Part shown: one piece after another, positions 34,381 to 46,652 of the stretch
Layout of the letters: every line of letters starts with the position of its first letter
How positions within the stretch are numbered: position 1 is the first letter of the stretch
Source: Tachypleus tridentatus
Lineage: Eukaryota > Arthropoda > Merostomata > Xiphosura > Limulidae
DNA: 64,000 bases
Assembly (NCBI RefSeq): GCF_004210375.1
Contig: NC_134825.1
Coordinates: 1,798,001 to 1,862,000, forward strand
Direction of reading: 5' to 3'
The notes under the pieces: generated by a model
The model's database searches: none
Told to the model about the DNA's origin: nothing
The model's input: only the letters and a program-made list of their open reading frames with translations
Translations under genes and position numbers: made by a program

Positions 34381-36190
34381 ACATGTCTCTCATGCAAATC
34401 AACATGCATTATCTTTCCATCAGTAGAAAAGCCCTATCATCATGTCATGTATGTGACTCCCTCTATGTGCTACTACCAAAACCATCACTTCAAAGTTTGG
34501 CAGTTCTTGAGTTCAGACATCTTTCTTTTGTTTCAGTTCTGCCTTTGACTTTTGTACAGGAGATGCCTATCTTTGGCAAGTGGGACCTCGCAAGTATTCA
34601 TTTTATGCAGATCTGTACTGCATTCTGTATTGATTTGTGTACTCTTTTCATGGCTCTGCCCATTCAGTTTTTAGATGGGTGTTTCACAAGATCATTGAAG
34701 GATCAATAACCTTGTGATATTTGCTTCATATATAGGCCTGTCCTGGACTATACTGACCATGGATGGCTGGGTAAAGCAGAGGGAGATAACTGACCATTCT
34801 TCCCATGCCTTAATTGAATAAATTTGTATGGTTTGTGTTTCAGAATAGGGTTTTGTGGTCACCCATTGCACTGTCTGAGGTATAGCAATTTTTCCAGACT
34901 TTTTTTCTCCTCCTTTCTTCCAATGGAGTATGGGAGTCTGTACCACATTATTTTCAAGCTGCTGGGGTGGTTACCCATGGAGACATCCTGCTGGATAGGT
35001 TTCATTCAGTTCAGAGTATGGTGTTAATGTTTTGCTAGTATAGAAGTATCATTCTTTGGATTTAGTGACATATACAACAATGTAGTTCAACCCTTTGATT
35101 GCGTGCCCTAATCCTAACCTCTTGTGGATGTTGGTACTTCATAGGCCGATTTTGGATTTTGAGTCAACTTATCAACGGAAGTCCCAACACAGTTTTAGGG
35201 TTGTCCTTCCTCCCTCAATTTTTCTTTCTCTGTCATAAGTCACAGAGGTAAAATGTGTTTCTTTCTCTGTCTAGGGTATTTCTTCATTTTGTTATGCAGT
35301 GGTGATATAATTCTTTTGGATGTTTTGAATCAATCTCACTTGCATGTGAGAGACTTGCTGTGGTGTCAGTCTTTTCCCTCATCCATGATTTTAGGTTTGA
35401 GATGAAAATGGTTGATCCTCATCTTACCCTTGTGCAGATGTTGGTACCCAGAGAGAAGGTTTTGTATGTAATTGGCTTACCAAATATGGTTACTCTGTCT
35501 TGCCTTTCTACACCATGGAATATATCCTTGTTCACTCACTTTTCTTCTATAAAAAAGGGGTTATTTATCTTATTGGGATCACTTTTATTACTTATCCTCT
35601 TCCACTCAGGTATGCTCCCTTCCTTTTCTAGCCATGCTTGTTTATTACTGTTTATGGTGAGAAGATAGCTGGTTCAGAAGTGGTGTGATGCAGATCTGTT
35701 TCTATCAAATGCAAAGGTATCCTTTGGATACTTTTGGCAGGGGGATATTCTGTTCTTCTCCTGCACTGGTCTCTTCTACTTTTCAGTGTGGGATTCAAGC
35801 TAGTCGTAAAAGGAGGGAAGTACCACAGTGGAAGGTATAATTTTTCTATGCTGAAAATGTATTTTGGGTGGGTGCTTCCCACCCTCTTCCCAACACTCTT
35901 CCAGTGCTTACGTTTTCTTCCAAACTGATGATTTTTTAGTGCTGCATAGAGGCAGTCACATGTGTCATGTAATGTTGGTGCTCTCCTATTGGTAGAGAAA
36001 TGATAAATGTTGGCTTGCATGAGAGACATGTTGGAATCTTTGGTAACAGTAAGGGGGTTGCAGAATATTTGTAGCGTGCAGTATAAAAAAGTTTGCATAT
36101 AGGGGGCAGCACAAAATGGGAAATTATTCTTGTCAGTAAAAGGAAATGCCTATCATAAATACATTTTCAGTTTAAAAAAATTGTAATGTG
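34381..36190. repeat. Dispersed-family block in intron 3
   Basis: It contains family modules: ACCCATGGAGACATCCTGCT (34974), GCTGAAAATGTATTTTGGGT (35852), CTCCTATTGGTAGAGAAATG (35982) and a terminal TACATTTTCAGTTTAAAAAA (about 36161). No reliable coding frame. Confidence 0.5.
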
Positions 36191-37040
36191 TGGGGAAGGT
36201 TTTGTTTTTGACTATAAAAATTATAGGACAAGAAATAAGTTTTTATAGGGAAACCTACATGAAAAATTAATGTTCTTAGAATAACGTATATAAAAATGAA
36301 GTTTTTCTAAAGAAACCTAGCCAATAAATGTATTTTCATGAGACAAACCTATGTAATACATGTATTGTCTTTTTACTTACCTATTCAAGAACTGTAGTCT
36401 GAAGGAAAACTTGATTAAGAAATCCAGTGTCTCTAAGGAAATTTTAAGAATCATAGGAGGTGCACATTCTAAGTGTATGTATTGTAATTTACATACTAAA
36501 TGTAGCATACGTTGTATACTAGTGGATGCATCTTTATATTTCTACTTTTATTTTTATTCTTATAGCATTTTTGTTTTTTTTAAGATAATGCTAGGTTCAA
36601 AATATGGATATATTTTGCAATTTGTTGAGCTTTTGATACAACTGAAACTTAAAGAAGCATTGAGATATATCTTATCTCTGTTCAAAAAATAATTTTTTTT
36701 CTTGTACTGCTCTCTGTTGGCACAAATTTGTACTTCCCACTAGCCTCTATTCCCACTTACCCTCACATATGTTAACATGAGATATCTCCATAGTAACATA
36801 AATGATCATACCTCAACCCATAATTAGTATAAGTGACACTACTTGTATATTAATTTGATTGGCAGCCTGCTAGATATTATGTTTTTCACTCATATTTTCA
36901 GACTTATTTTTTGTTTAATTTACAAAGTTTACAGTTTTATCATTTGGTTGTGTATTTTTTCTCTAAGCTGTAAATTTTTCAAATTTATGTGGTTTTGAGA
37001 ATTTGTGGTAGAGCTACATTTTATTTCCTATCAACTCCAC
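36191..37040. other. Intron 3 spacer; no gene seen
   Basis: A 110-codon frame (36360-36692) is rich in Tyr, Phe and Ile from AT-rich sequence and has no recognisable domain. I treat it as chance. Confidence 0.4.
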
Positions 37041-40000
37041 TCATCATATGCACACAATTCTGTAGTTTTTACCTCAGTGGCTGTGACTACTACAACTGAT
37101 TTCTCTGCCCTTTAAACAGCATCTAAACATATTATCAGCTCGGGATGTAACAGCTGGATTGCTGGGAGTTTGCTGACTTCTGAGCAGTTTGTGATTATCC
37201 TCATATACTTTGTACTGATACATGATGATGGGGGTTTGAGCTGACCAGTTCTTTTTTCTACCTATGATTCTCAGTTGTGTGCTGTTTCTGGGGATATCCA
37301 GGTTTCCATTCCCTTTAGTAGATGTATTAAATCAGCTAGGCTATGTTTTATTATTACCTACCATTTCTTTTCATTCTATTCCTTTCCTTCTCTGTGATGA
37401 GCCATGTTATCAGTTTTAGTGTTTCCTCTAACTCTTGGTTAATTGGGGGTCCAAAGTGTATTTTGGGGATCATGTAAATTCAAGGGTACATATCTCCAAC
37501 TCCCATGTACTGATGATGATCCTGCTCTAGCATGTCATCATTCTGACTTCCCTCCTGAGGCCTGCTGAGTGTGTTGTGGTTTGTGGCTTGGTGGGGACTG
37601 CAACCCCTTAATTTAGTTTTAGTATGGCACTTTTGTTTAGTACCAGTTGATTTGTTTATGGGAGGGGGCCTTCCCAAATTTTGGGAGCCTCAGGTTAGTT
37701 CAGACCTGTTGTTTCACTTCCTCTTATCCCACATCTCTTTGACTCCATTTCTCAGTTCTGATCTCCTGAATATTAGCAGTTCACCATTGGTCCTTGGAAT
37801 GTTGTTTATGGGGTTACTGGCAGTCTTTCAAGGTGTTTGAGATCATTAGTAGTTGGTCTTATGTCTCCTTGATAGGATAATGGTGTATATAGACTTGCAA
37901 CACTAGGATTCATGGTTACATACACATTCTTAATCTGTAAAACAACTTACAATAGTTTTTAACTGATTTTCCAAATTTCTCAGACACTTAGTTGTTGAAG
38001 TAATTTGGTCTGGTCCTTTATTCAATTTTCCTCTTCCTTTCTTTTCCATTTCCTACCAGAGGTTTCAGGAGGTGATTTGTGATTTGCTTTTCAAAGATGC
38101 CAATGTCCAGAGAGATTGCTATATTTGGGGTTGTTATTCCCATTTGTTTATTGTCCCCTTGAAGTCAGTGGACTGGTGTTCAATCATTATTCTCTTTGTT
38201 GTGACTCGTTCTCTTTTACATTTAATCATTGAGTAGTAATTAGCCCTTTGTTGGATTTTATTTCCTGATTTGTGGAGGGTGAGGGTGTTGTGTTAAATGC
38301 ATTCCTCCTCATTAGCTTCTACCTTGCATTCTTTCTTCTTTGGGTCCATAGGATTTGTGTTTTTAGTTCAGACTCCTCTGTTGGACCTCTCCTTCGATCA
38401 TTACAGTTCAGATGTTCTTCACTTTTGACCATCTTTTCCCTTTCCAGGAACTGTCATTTGAACCATGGCAAGAAAAGGATGTCTGGTTTTCTCGCAAGCT
38501 GATTGTGCCATTTTTCTGAGAGTAGAGACTCGGATTATTTGACTGGTGAAGATAGAAATATTTCTCCTTCATGCCCACACAATACCTTGTTCATCTTCAG
38601 GTGTTGTTTTATTTCTACTCAGTTAGGCCCAGTCTTCTCCAATCTTTGTTCAGGGCTACAGTGATTCTGATCTGTAGCTTCTTCTCCTTTGTCTCCCATT
38701 TTGCACAATGTTCTCTCTTGTTTCAATAAATGTGATCCTCAGGAAGCCCTTCTAATCCCTATTGATTATGTTCTCTTGTCTTTTATATGTTATAGTCCAA
38801 TGAAGCCTCATTTGGGATCCCTTGGATTCTTCTTTCATTCTTCCTTCCTAACTTACGTAGTCGGGTTGGCTAAATTGCATCACCATTTCAAGTGCTCTTC
38901 TTCCAAGTCTATAATGTCTTTTATGACTGAGAGTATTTTCTAGGTACGTGGGAGGTGTTTGGTTGCTGGCCTCAGACTCTTTCACCTTCCCAACATTGAA
39001 TTATGGTTTACTTTCTTCCAACCCTGTAGGAACACTTGATGGCAATGTCTCCTGACAACTCATCTCTAGTCTTGTGCATCTTCAGGTAAATAGGTATTCA
39101 GTTAAGTGACCTCTGGTAGGAGGCCTTCAGTTCTCTTGTGTTGGGCCTCAGCCTTTATATTCTTGTTATATTCCAGGTTCCTTATATCTCATGGATGATT
39201 ATCTCACCCCAATTGTAGCTGACCAGTGTGATAAGGTGTGCACTTTTCCTTCTATGGGGATTACTACAATTTTTTATTCCTTGTAATCCTTTCTAGCCCT
39301 GTGATGATTATCCAGCTACCATTAGGGTAAGATTTGCCAGTAAATTTCTTTGGCTTATTTTTTTCTTTCTCCAATTGATTTTGTCTCTTTATCTGGTTCC
39401 TGGCTACTCAATTTTTTTCATCTTTGGTATTAGTATGTGGACCATTCCTCATACCTTTATTGTTTATTATAAGTATTTTCACTAACTGGCCATTTCTTTC
39501 TCCAAGGAATTTCATCTTCCTCCAGTTGTCATTTTGTACTCCCCAGTTTCTATGTGAATGATGAGTACTCATGTATTTTCTTTTTTTCATAGGCCTTTCT
39601 CATGTGTTTGAATGCCATTCTTTGGTGAGTGATGCCTGACCAGTTACACTTAGTCTTAAATCTGCACTGTAAACCTGTAATCATATATCTTGCTAAATGA
39701 CTGTGACAATGAGGCTGATCGTATTGTGTACATGATGTATAATTCCTGATGCTGCCAGGTGTTGGTTGATTGGCTCTATCAGTATGTTCTCTGCACTCTT
39801 GAAATACACAATCGGAACACATCACCAAGTCATGTTACTTCCACTGAGGTGATCTGCAGAACTGCTCGTAGCAATATTTCTTGATCTCTTGCTTCATAAG
39901 TATGCTTGTCCTGGACTGTACACTCATGGATTAACACAAGTGAGGCAGACACATATTGCATAACTATGATGATCTGTGGACCTAATGTGCAATTCTAGTG

Positions 40001-41420
40001 GCTGCCATGTGTTGAATGATGCACTCCATCAATATCATAGCTCTGGTTTTCAAAATAGGGTATCATGGTGACCCATTCCACTGTCTCCAGTACTGCTGGG
40101 GTTTCTAGCTGTTAATATTGAAGACCACGGAGACCTGTCCTCCTGAGTGTGAACATTAACATTCAGCTGAGAGAAGGACAGCAGCATTCTGTTAGCATAA
40201 ATAACTTGACTTTCTTCCTACCATAGAACTGATGTTAAATTTTGGGTGCCACTAAGTGTTGTATGTAGCACTCTGCCATACAGTTGTAGTTTGCTTCTTC
40301 AGCTGAGGCACCCTCCTTCCTATTATCTGCCAGATATCAGTTCCAAGTGCATCTGATATTGGTTGGAGCTGTACTACCACACAAGACCTAATGTGTGTTT
40401 GGATGCTTATCTTTCCTCTTATCATAGACTGGATAACATATTCCCAATGCTACTAGGTTTTGAGTTGGAGATGCATCCCATATTTTCATCCCTCTTCTTA
40501 CCATCTGCTGGATTTCCATTTCTGATGGATTTGATACTGGTTGTAGCTGAATGAGATGCATGAATTCCTGCAAGTGTAAGGTTTGATATCTTCCTCCTAC
40601 TGTTGATTGAAAGAAAAATAAGTTACCAATTCTGCTAGGTTTTGGGCTGGATCCTCCACCTTTCTTATGTCTACTGGATTTTTGTTCCTAGTTGTTCTGG
40701 TGCCAGTTTTGTTGGAATGCATGACTGTGGAGGCTCTCTTCCTGACTGGCACCTGTTATGGAGGTGAAAAGTGGAGGACTCTCTTCCTTCAGTAAAACTA
40801 ATGTACAGTTCCAGATGAAGCCATATGTTAGTGAGGTCAAACTTCCCTCTATGGTGTGTTATACCTTAACTACCTCATAGCTGGGGATTCCATCATTTCT
40901 GTAACTTCTCATGGTGTTCCTTATGTTTCTGCCCTTTTAGGGACACATTATCAATGGGGAAAAGTACTTGGCTTAGAGGTACAGTCTTTCCTGGTTATTG
41001 TTTTTTCTTCAAACATGTGGCAAAACAGTGACAAGATGAAGCACCCAAAGAAAAACCATGAGTGGAAGCAAATATTTATGATAAATACATTTCAGTTTAG
41101 GAAGATGTTAACTTTCACTTAAATCTTCCTCATATCCTCCCCAGTTACAGTGTGATCTGAGTGGTTAACAGCAACACCTCTAGTTCCAATATGGGTAGTG
41201 TTACAATCTTATTGGTAGAGTGTTGCTGTGTAGTCATTTACATGTTTGTGTGCATGTATCTCATATTAACATATGTGATGGTAAGTGGGAATATAAAGGC
41301 TAACAGAAAAGGAAAATGTGTACCAACAGAGGGCAGTATTAGTCTAGAAAGCTCATTGTGAGATGAGGTAAGTATTTGTCAGAAATAACTTTTCAGTTTA
41401 AGAAAACGTTAACTTTAAAT
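37041..41420. repeat. Long dispersed-family block in intron 3
   Basis: Repeated modules include AATGTGCAATTCTAGTGGCT (39987), CTAATGTACAGTTCCAGATG (about 40798), GACCACGGAGACCTGTCCTC (about 40122), TTTCAGTTTAGGAAGATGTT (41091), ATCTTATTGGTAGAGTGTTG (41208) and TTTTCAGTTTAAGAAAACGT (41391). The order of the last modules matches that at 21350-21530 and 35850-36180. No gene seen. Confidence 0.5.
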
Positions 41421-41583
41421 ATGCAAAAGGAAACAACTATGAGTGTAAACAACTAAAATAAGAAAGATGCATCTGATCTTGTTTCTCTTCTAAATTTATG
41501 TACATATTAAACAAATCATATTAATTATATGTTTGTCATTTTGTGTGTATGATCTTATTATATGTAATTTATTTTTATTTTAG
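41421..41583. other. End of intron 3
   Basis: AT-rich sequence ending in the exon 4 acceptor (TTATTTTTATTTTAG). Confidence 0.5.
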
Positions 41584-42686
41584 ATACAAAGATGTATGAA
41601 AATAGCTTCAGTGGAGATGACCTGAAAGAAGATCAGAATATAATATGTGATGATAGAAAACACATTTCTACAGTTTGTGGTATACAATTTATAAGTGAAA
41701 GTAATTTAAAGATACACGAGCAGATACACATTGAGAAGAAGCCATACTGTTGTGTTGTTTGTGGTAGACAACTTCCAAGTAAAAGCAAACTTGAAATACA
41801 TGAGAAGATTCATGCTGGAGAGAAACCATATAGTTGTGTAGTATGTGCCAAAGGATTTTTAAGTTACAATGGTTTACAAATTCATGAAAAAATACACACT
41901 GGTGAGAAGCCATATGGTTGTGCAGTTTGTGGTAAACGATTTGTAAGTAAAAGTAGTTTAAATACTCATGAGAAGATACACAGTGATGAGAAGCCATATA
42001 GTTGTGTTGTATGTGGTAAACAGTTTATAACTAAAAGTAAAATAAAGTGTCATGAGCAGCAACACACTGGAGAGAAGCCTTACAGTTGTGCACTGTGTGG
42101 CAAAGGATTCTTGACTAAAAATGGTCAAATAATTCATGAGAAGATACACACTGGTGAGAAACCATACAGTTGTGTGACATGTTGTAAAAAATTTGTAAGT
42201 AAAAGTAACTTAAAAACTCATGAACAGATACACACTGGGGAAAAGCCATACAGTTGTGTTATATGTGGTAAACAACTACAAACAAAAAGAAAACTTGAAC
42301 TGCATGAGAAGATTCATACTGGGGTGAAACCATATAGTTGTTTAGTGTGTGAAAAAGGATTTTTAAGTTACAATGGCCTAAAAATTCACGAGAATGTACA
42401 CACTGGTGAGAAGTCACACAGTTGTATAATTTGTGGTAAACAATTTATGAGTAAAAATAACTTAAAAACTCATGAGAAGATACACACTGGTGAGAAACCA
42501 TACAGTTGTGATATATGTGGAAAGAAATTTCTGAATAAAAGTAAGTTAAAAACTCATGAGCAGATACACACTGGGGAGAAGCCCTACAGTTGTGTTGTAT
42601 GTGGTAAACAATTTGGAATTAAAAGTAACCTCAAGAGACATGAGAAGAGGCACACAGGGGAATCTTCACCTGGGCAAGTAGATTAG
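41584..42686 (+). CDS. C2H2 zinc-finger protein, last coding exon (finger array)
   Basis: Predicted sequence-specific DNA-binding protein acting in the nucleus. The exon encodes the C-terminal 366 of 499 residues. After a short acidic lead come twelve 28-residue repeats. Finger 1 is broken: its first Cys is Ser (TCT at 41667). Fingers 2-12 (protein residues 187-489) all have CxxC-x12-HxxxH with TGEKP-type linkers (variants IEKKP, AGEKP, SDEKP, TGVKP, TGEKS). Fingers 1-5 resemble fingers 7-11 in order, so the array grew by a six-finger block duplication. Ten residues (TGESSPGQVD) follow finger 12. The exon's own ATG at 41592 is open upstream, and the splice phase joins it to exons 1-3, so I do not use it as the start. 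No KRAB, ZAD, BTB or SCAN domain is visible. The DNA target and partners are unknown. Confidence 0.93.
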
Positions 42687-42745
42687 TTAGCTTTGACCTG
42701 TGATTAGTTTCATGTAAAATAACTGATTAATCAGTATTATGATTG

Positions 42746-42751
42746 AATAAA
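42746..42751 (+). terminator. Poly(A) signal of the zinc-finger gene
   Basis: AATAAA, 60 bases past the stop codon and in the sense orientation. A good candidate for the 3' end. Confidence 0.65.
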
Positions 42752-44379
42752 ATTACACAAAACAATCAATTCATAAAAACTAGAGTTTCCAGTTGGTATA
42801 GCCCTTGATTACTCAAACGTGTTTTTTGTCTTTATTACTTCAGTCTTGTAAATGTTTACTCCCTGTCAGTTGCACAAGTCTTATATTTGTTCTTATGTTA
42901 AAACTACTTAGGCTGTCTGTTTTGACTTGTTGATTATAGGGAAGGCTCCTGTCTGGGAACACCCACTGCTAACTATGGCTATTTAAGTTTTAAGTAAAGT
43001 ATAAGTTTACTGGTTTGTTATTCTGTGTTTCAAATTTCTGATTGCATAAATAATTTATTAGGGTTGACTAAACTCTAAATGTGCTTTTCCACATCATTCA
43101 TATGTTATGTTACATCACACTTCATACTTTTATGGTAAAAACTGGGACAGGCACTGGCATATGTAACTTTCTTGAAACAGATCAAATACTGACAAAGCAG
43201 TTTTATCCATTTAGTAATGTTGACTTTTAAATCATTTATAAATTAGAAGTGTGTATGTTACTAATTGATTTTCAATAAACACTAGCAAGGTTTATAAAAT
43301 GACACTGGCAGTGTCAAAATATTGAGTAATGAGTGTATATAGTAACTGTGAAAGCACTGTCATTTAGAGGGAGAATGTATAATTTTTGGCATAGGATGGA
43401 GTCCTAGGGAACTTCTGCTTTTAGTGAGGATGTATTGGACATGCAGACAATAGACTATCTAGTAAGATTAATCAAAACTATACACCAATCATAACCATCC
43501 TACAGTTGTGGACATTTTAGATGTAAAAGAAGCATTCAGCATTGTCTGTCTGTGGTTTCTATTCAATTTGGTTATTTTTGGAAATTTTGGTTTCTAGTGA
43601 TATAGAAATCTGTTAGACACAAGTTTTCTCAAAATATTCAATAGGCTTATGAGTCTATAGCTGCTTGGTAGGCTAAGGTGTAAGTCTTTCTTGGGGATGA
43701 CTCATTATCTTAGATTTCTATACTGCAAAAAGTACACAGAAAATAATGATATATTACATACACTGTCAGAAAGGTTTTCAGTTGTGTTGTTGGTGCAATC
43801 TTTACTTGGAACTGTACATTTGAATATTTTAAAAGATGTTTACTTCTATGAGAGAGATGGGTGCATGTGTAGTAGTCACAGTGCTCATGTAATATGAAGA
43901 GGTCAACTGGGAATGAAGGGTTAAATGTGGTGTGATTACTGTTAATGTAATTACTGGCAGCATTAAGGTATTGGTTGAAAGTAAAGCGATTAGGTGTGGT
44001 GAAAGTGTAGGCGTAGAAGTGTGTAAACAGATTTGCTTTTTCCTCATCAGAGTGTGCTGTGTGATTATTAATTATCAGTTATGTTAGCATTAATAGTGCT
44101 TATAGTGTTGTTGCAGGTCTTAAATTTACACCAGAAAAGAGCAAAGTTATGTTTCAATTCATCAATGGATTGGCAGAATTCTTTACAAGGGGTATGTATA
44201 CAAATTTTCCTGGATTAGGTTACCAGTCGCTGAACCGTGCTATTCCCTTATTTATTCATTATCTTTCTGTCAACCAACACCCAAACAATCAGGATCCTTT
44301 TTCATCTCATTAGAGTCATTACTTTCTTCTTACTTGTAGTCTCCCATTGTAATGTGCTCTTTTTGAAGAAGATGTAAGC
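42752..44379. other. Intergenic stretch after the zinc-finger gene; no gene seen
   Basis: AT-rich sequence. Short frames near 43691 and 43829 have no recognised family. The last part may include the untranslated end of the Penelope-like element that follows. Confidence 0.45.
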
Positions 44380-45800
44380 AGCTTCTGTATCATTCCTTTG
44401 TTGCTTTTCCATACATGTGCTGACAAATTAAGTTCCTTTTCATTTACGAAGGTGCTCTGTGTCCTCTGCATGTGCAGCTATTGCGTTGGTTGTATTGTGT
44501 CTTCTGGCATCTGTTTTATGCTCATTTATTCTGATTGTCAGGCCCCTGACAGTTTCACCCATATACACTTTACTACATCCACAACATGGAATGCAGTATA
44601 CTATGCTACTGTTTATGTCTCTTGTCCTATTTTTATTCTTGTTTTCATTAATACTTCTGTGGTTGTGTATCTCATTAGTTTTTTTATAGGACTTGCATCC
44701 CAGACATTGGGATCAGCTATGAAGTTCATATTTCTCTCATTCTGTATGCTGTAGTTGCTCTTTTCCATGGTGTTCCCTGCTTTATCCTTTAGCTTTATAA
44801 GCATGCCTGTAGGATTTTGCACTTTTCTGAAGGCTTCATTTATTTTGTTATGTGCTACGAAGAAGTGTATGAAAGTATGTTTTCATTTGTTTTATATACA
44901 CAAAGAACCTTGGTACTTTGCTAGTTCTCCAAATCCAAAGTGTCATGGAATTGTGTATTTCCATCTTGCTCTTCTTCTATCATGATCCACATGTCTTCTA
45001 CTATCCCATTCAGTTTTGTTAATGTTGCCTGCATGTCTGCTGTTCTTGGTATTATGGCTAGAATGTTGCTTACATATCTCAAGTACATCATTAATCTGCC
45101 CATGATATCTTTGTAATGTTCTTTTTCCAAAGTTTCTAATATTAGGGAAGCTTGTACAACTCTTAATGGTAACACCATTGCCAGTCTGTTGTGCTGATTG
45201 TATCACTTTCCCGTGCGCTTAGATGAGCCATATCTTACACACAATGATAAGAACTCGATGTAATGTTCTTTTGTAGGAGAAGATAATCTTCTTTCATCGA
45301 TTGTATCACTCTAGTCATGACCCTGATAACAGCTTCTGTGGGTACCTTTGTGAACAATGACTTTATGTCAAAGCTTCTTGTTCTTGAATCTTACTCTTTG
45401 GACTTTCCTGATGAGGTCTGTTGAGTTGTTCAGATCTTAGATGATTATAGAGCCCAAGGTTGGGATAATGGTTTGGCCAGGGCCTTGGCTAACTTGTGTC
45501 ATGTACTGCCCATGGGCTGCATGGGGATCTTTAGTTTGTGTATCTTTGGCATCCCCTCATGGTTAGAGTGTGAAGGTTTCTTTTAAAAGGTTCATTAATT
45601 TCCTTCTGTTCTTTGTCTTCTGTAGGATCTTCTTCATTTCTTCTCAAATATTCCAGCTTCTGATGTTGTGAAACCTTTCTCCTTATTTTGTATGTGGAGT
45701 TGTCATCCAGTAATGTGTATATTTTCTCCACATATTCAATACTGTCCATGATGACTACTCAACCTTTATTTGCCTGAGATATGAAGAAGGTTGCCATCGT
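44380..45800 (-). pseudogene. Penelope-like retroelement relic (RT plus GIY-YIG)
   Basis: Read on the - strand. An N-terminal segment (DSIEYVEKIYTLLDDNSTYK, from 45747) is followed by RT motif A (SFDIKSLFTKVPTEAVI, about 45340-45385). RT motif C reads LRYVSNILAI (about 45060-45090), where active elements have YVDD. IEEEQDGNTQFHDTL matches the segment that normally follows. Towards 44480-44620 lies a GIY-YIG endonuclease remnant (YCIPCCGCSKVYMGETVRGL, then NEHKTDARRHNTTNA). Stops, frameshifts and the mutated catalytic Asp residues show it is inactive. The motif order RT then GIY-YIG is diagnostic of Penelope-like elements. The borders are approximate. Confidence 0.78.
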
Positions 45801-45949
45801 TACTCAGTCTTTAAGGACTGTTATACATCTTTTTGAAATGGTAGAGTGCTGGGAATGTTCCAGTACCTTGTAGTAGGTGACTAATCTTTACTTGAACTCT
45901 TTATGTGCATTATTGTCAGTCCATCAATAGCTGTAGACCAAGTAGTCTA

Positions 45950-46090
45950 AGAAACTACTTCTATGTGGTGGATGCAGTAAAGTTTATATTGGTGAAACTG
46001 ACAGGGGCCTAACAACCATAGTAAATGAGTGTCGAGCAGGTTCCAGAAGACACAATACAACCAATGCAGTAGTAATATATGAAGAAAATT
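45950..46090 (+). pseudogene. Second Penelope-like fragment (GIY-YIG), opposite strand
   Basis: The + strand reads LCGGCSKVYIGETDRGLTTI followed by NEC...SRRHNTTNAVV. This is clearly the same GIY-YIG segment as in the neighbouring minus-strand relic, but inverted. Only about 45 codons remain. The two pieces may be separate insertions or a rearranged (5'-inverted) pair. Confidence 0.75.
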
Positions 46091-46370
46091 TATACACAGA
46101 CACACACACACTCACTCCTTCCTTCCTTTTTTTGTAAGGCACTCCAATATGACACCCTTCTGAAGAAATCTTGTTGTTGTTGAATAAAGATCCTGTTAAA
46201 GCATTGTTAATCTCATTGCAACATGAGTATCAATGTACCAGTGTCCCTTTTAGAGATAGTTTTCTTGAAGTGTCTACCTGAAAGAACACTATTCAGTTGT
46301 TTAATGTAATTTAAAACATGCAGCATCTAAATGCTAAGTGTAGTAGCATTTAGCCAGTTTATATTATTAA

Positions 46371-46640
46371 GGCCTGGCATGCCCAAGCGTGTTAAGGTGT
46401 GTGATTCATAATCCTAGGGTCGTGGGTTCGCATCCCCGTCACGTCAAACATGCCTGCTCTTTCAGCCATGGGGGTGTTATATAATGTGACGGTCAGTCCC
46501 ACTATTCGTTGGTAAAAGAGTAGCCCAAGATTTGGCGGTGGGTGGTGATGACTAGCTGCTTTCCCTCCAGTCTTACAATGCTAAATTAGGGACGGCTAGC
46601 GCAGATAGCTCTCAAGTAGCTTTGCGAAATTAAAAAACAA
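46371..46640 (+). mobile_element. Full-length family 1 SINE with 12-bp target-site duplication
   Basis: It runs from GGCCTGGCATGCCCAAGCGT, through the tRNA-like head with GGGTTCGCATCCCCGTC and the conserved body, to a tail GAAATTAAAAAACAA. TTATATTATTAA is repeated exactly at 46359-46370 and 46641-46652. The best-preserved copy in the window for defining the family. Confidence 0.93.
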
Positions 46641-46652
46641 TTATATTATTAA

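Noticed and set aside
36360..36692. 110-codon ORF (+)
   Set aside because: Composition follows AT-rich intron sequence (Tyr, Phe, Ile, Lys), with no domain and no transcript signals.
41592..41594. ATG at 41592 as the start of an intronless zinc-finger gene
   Set aside because: The frame is open upstream to a TTTTATTTTAG acceptor, and three upstream exons chain to it in phase. Kept only as the alternative model.
41689..42149. Minus-strand ORFs of 102 and 63 codons opposite the finger exon
   Set aside because: Shadows of the finger repeats (84-bp period) on the opposite strand.
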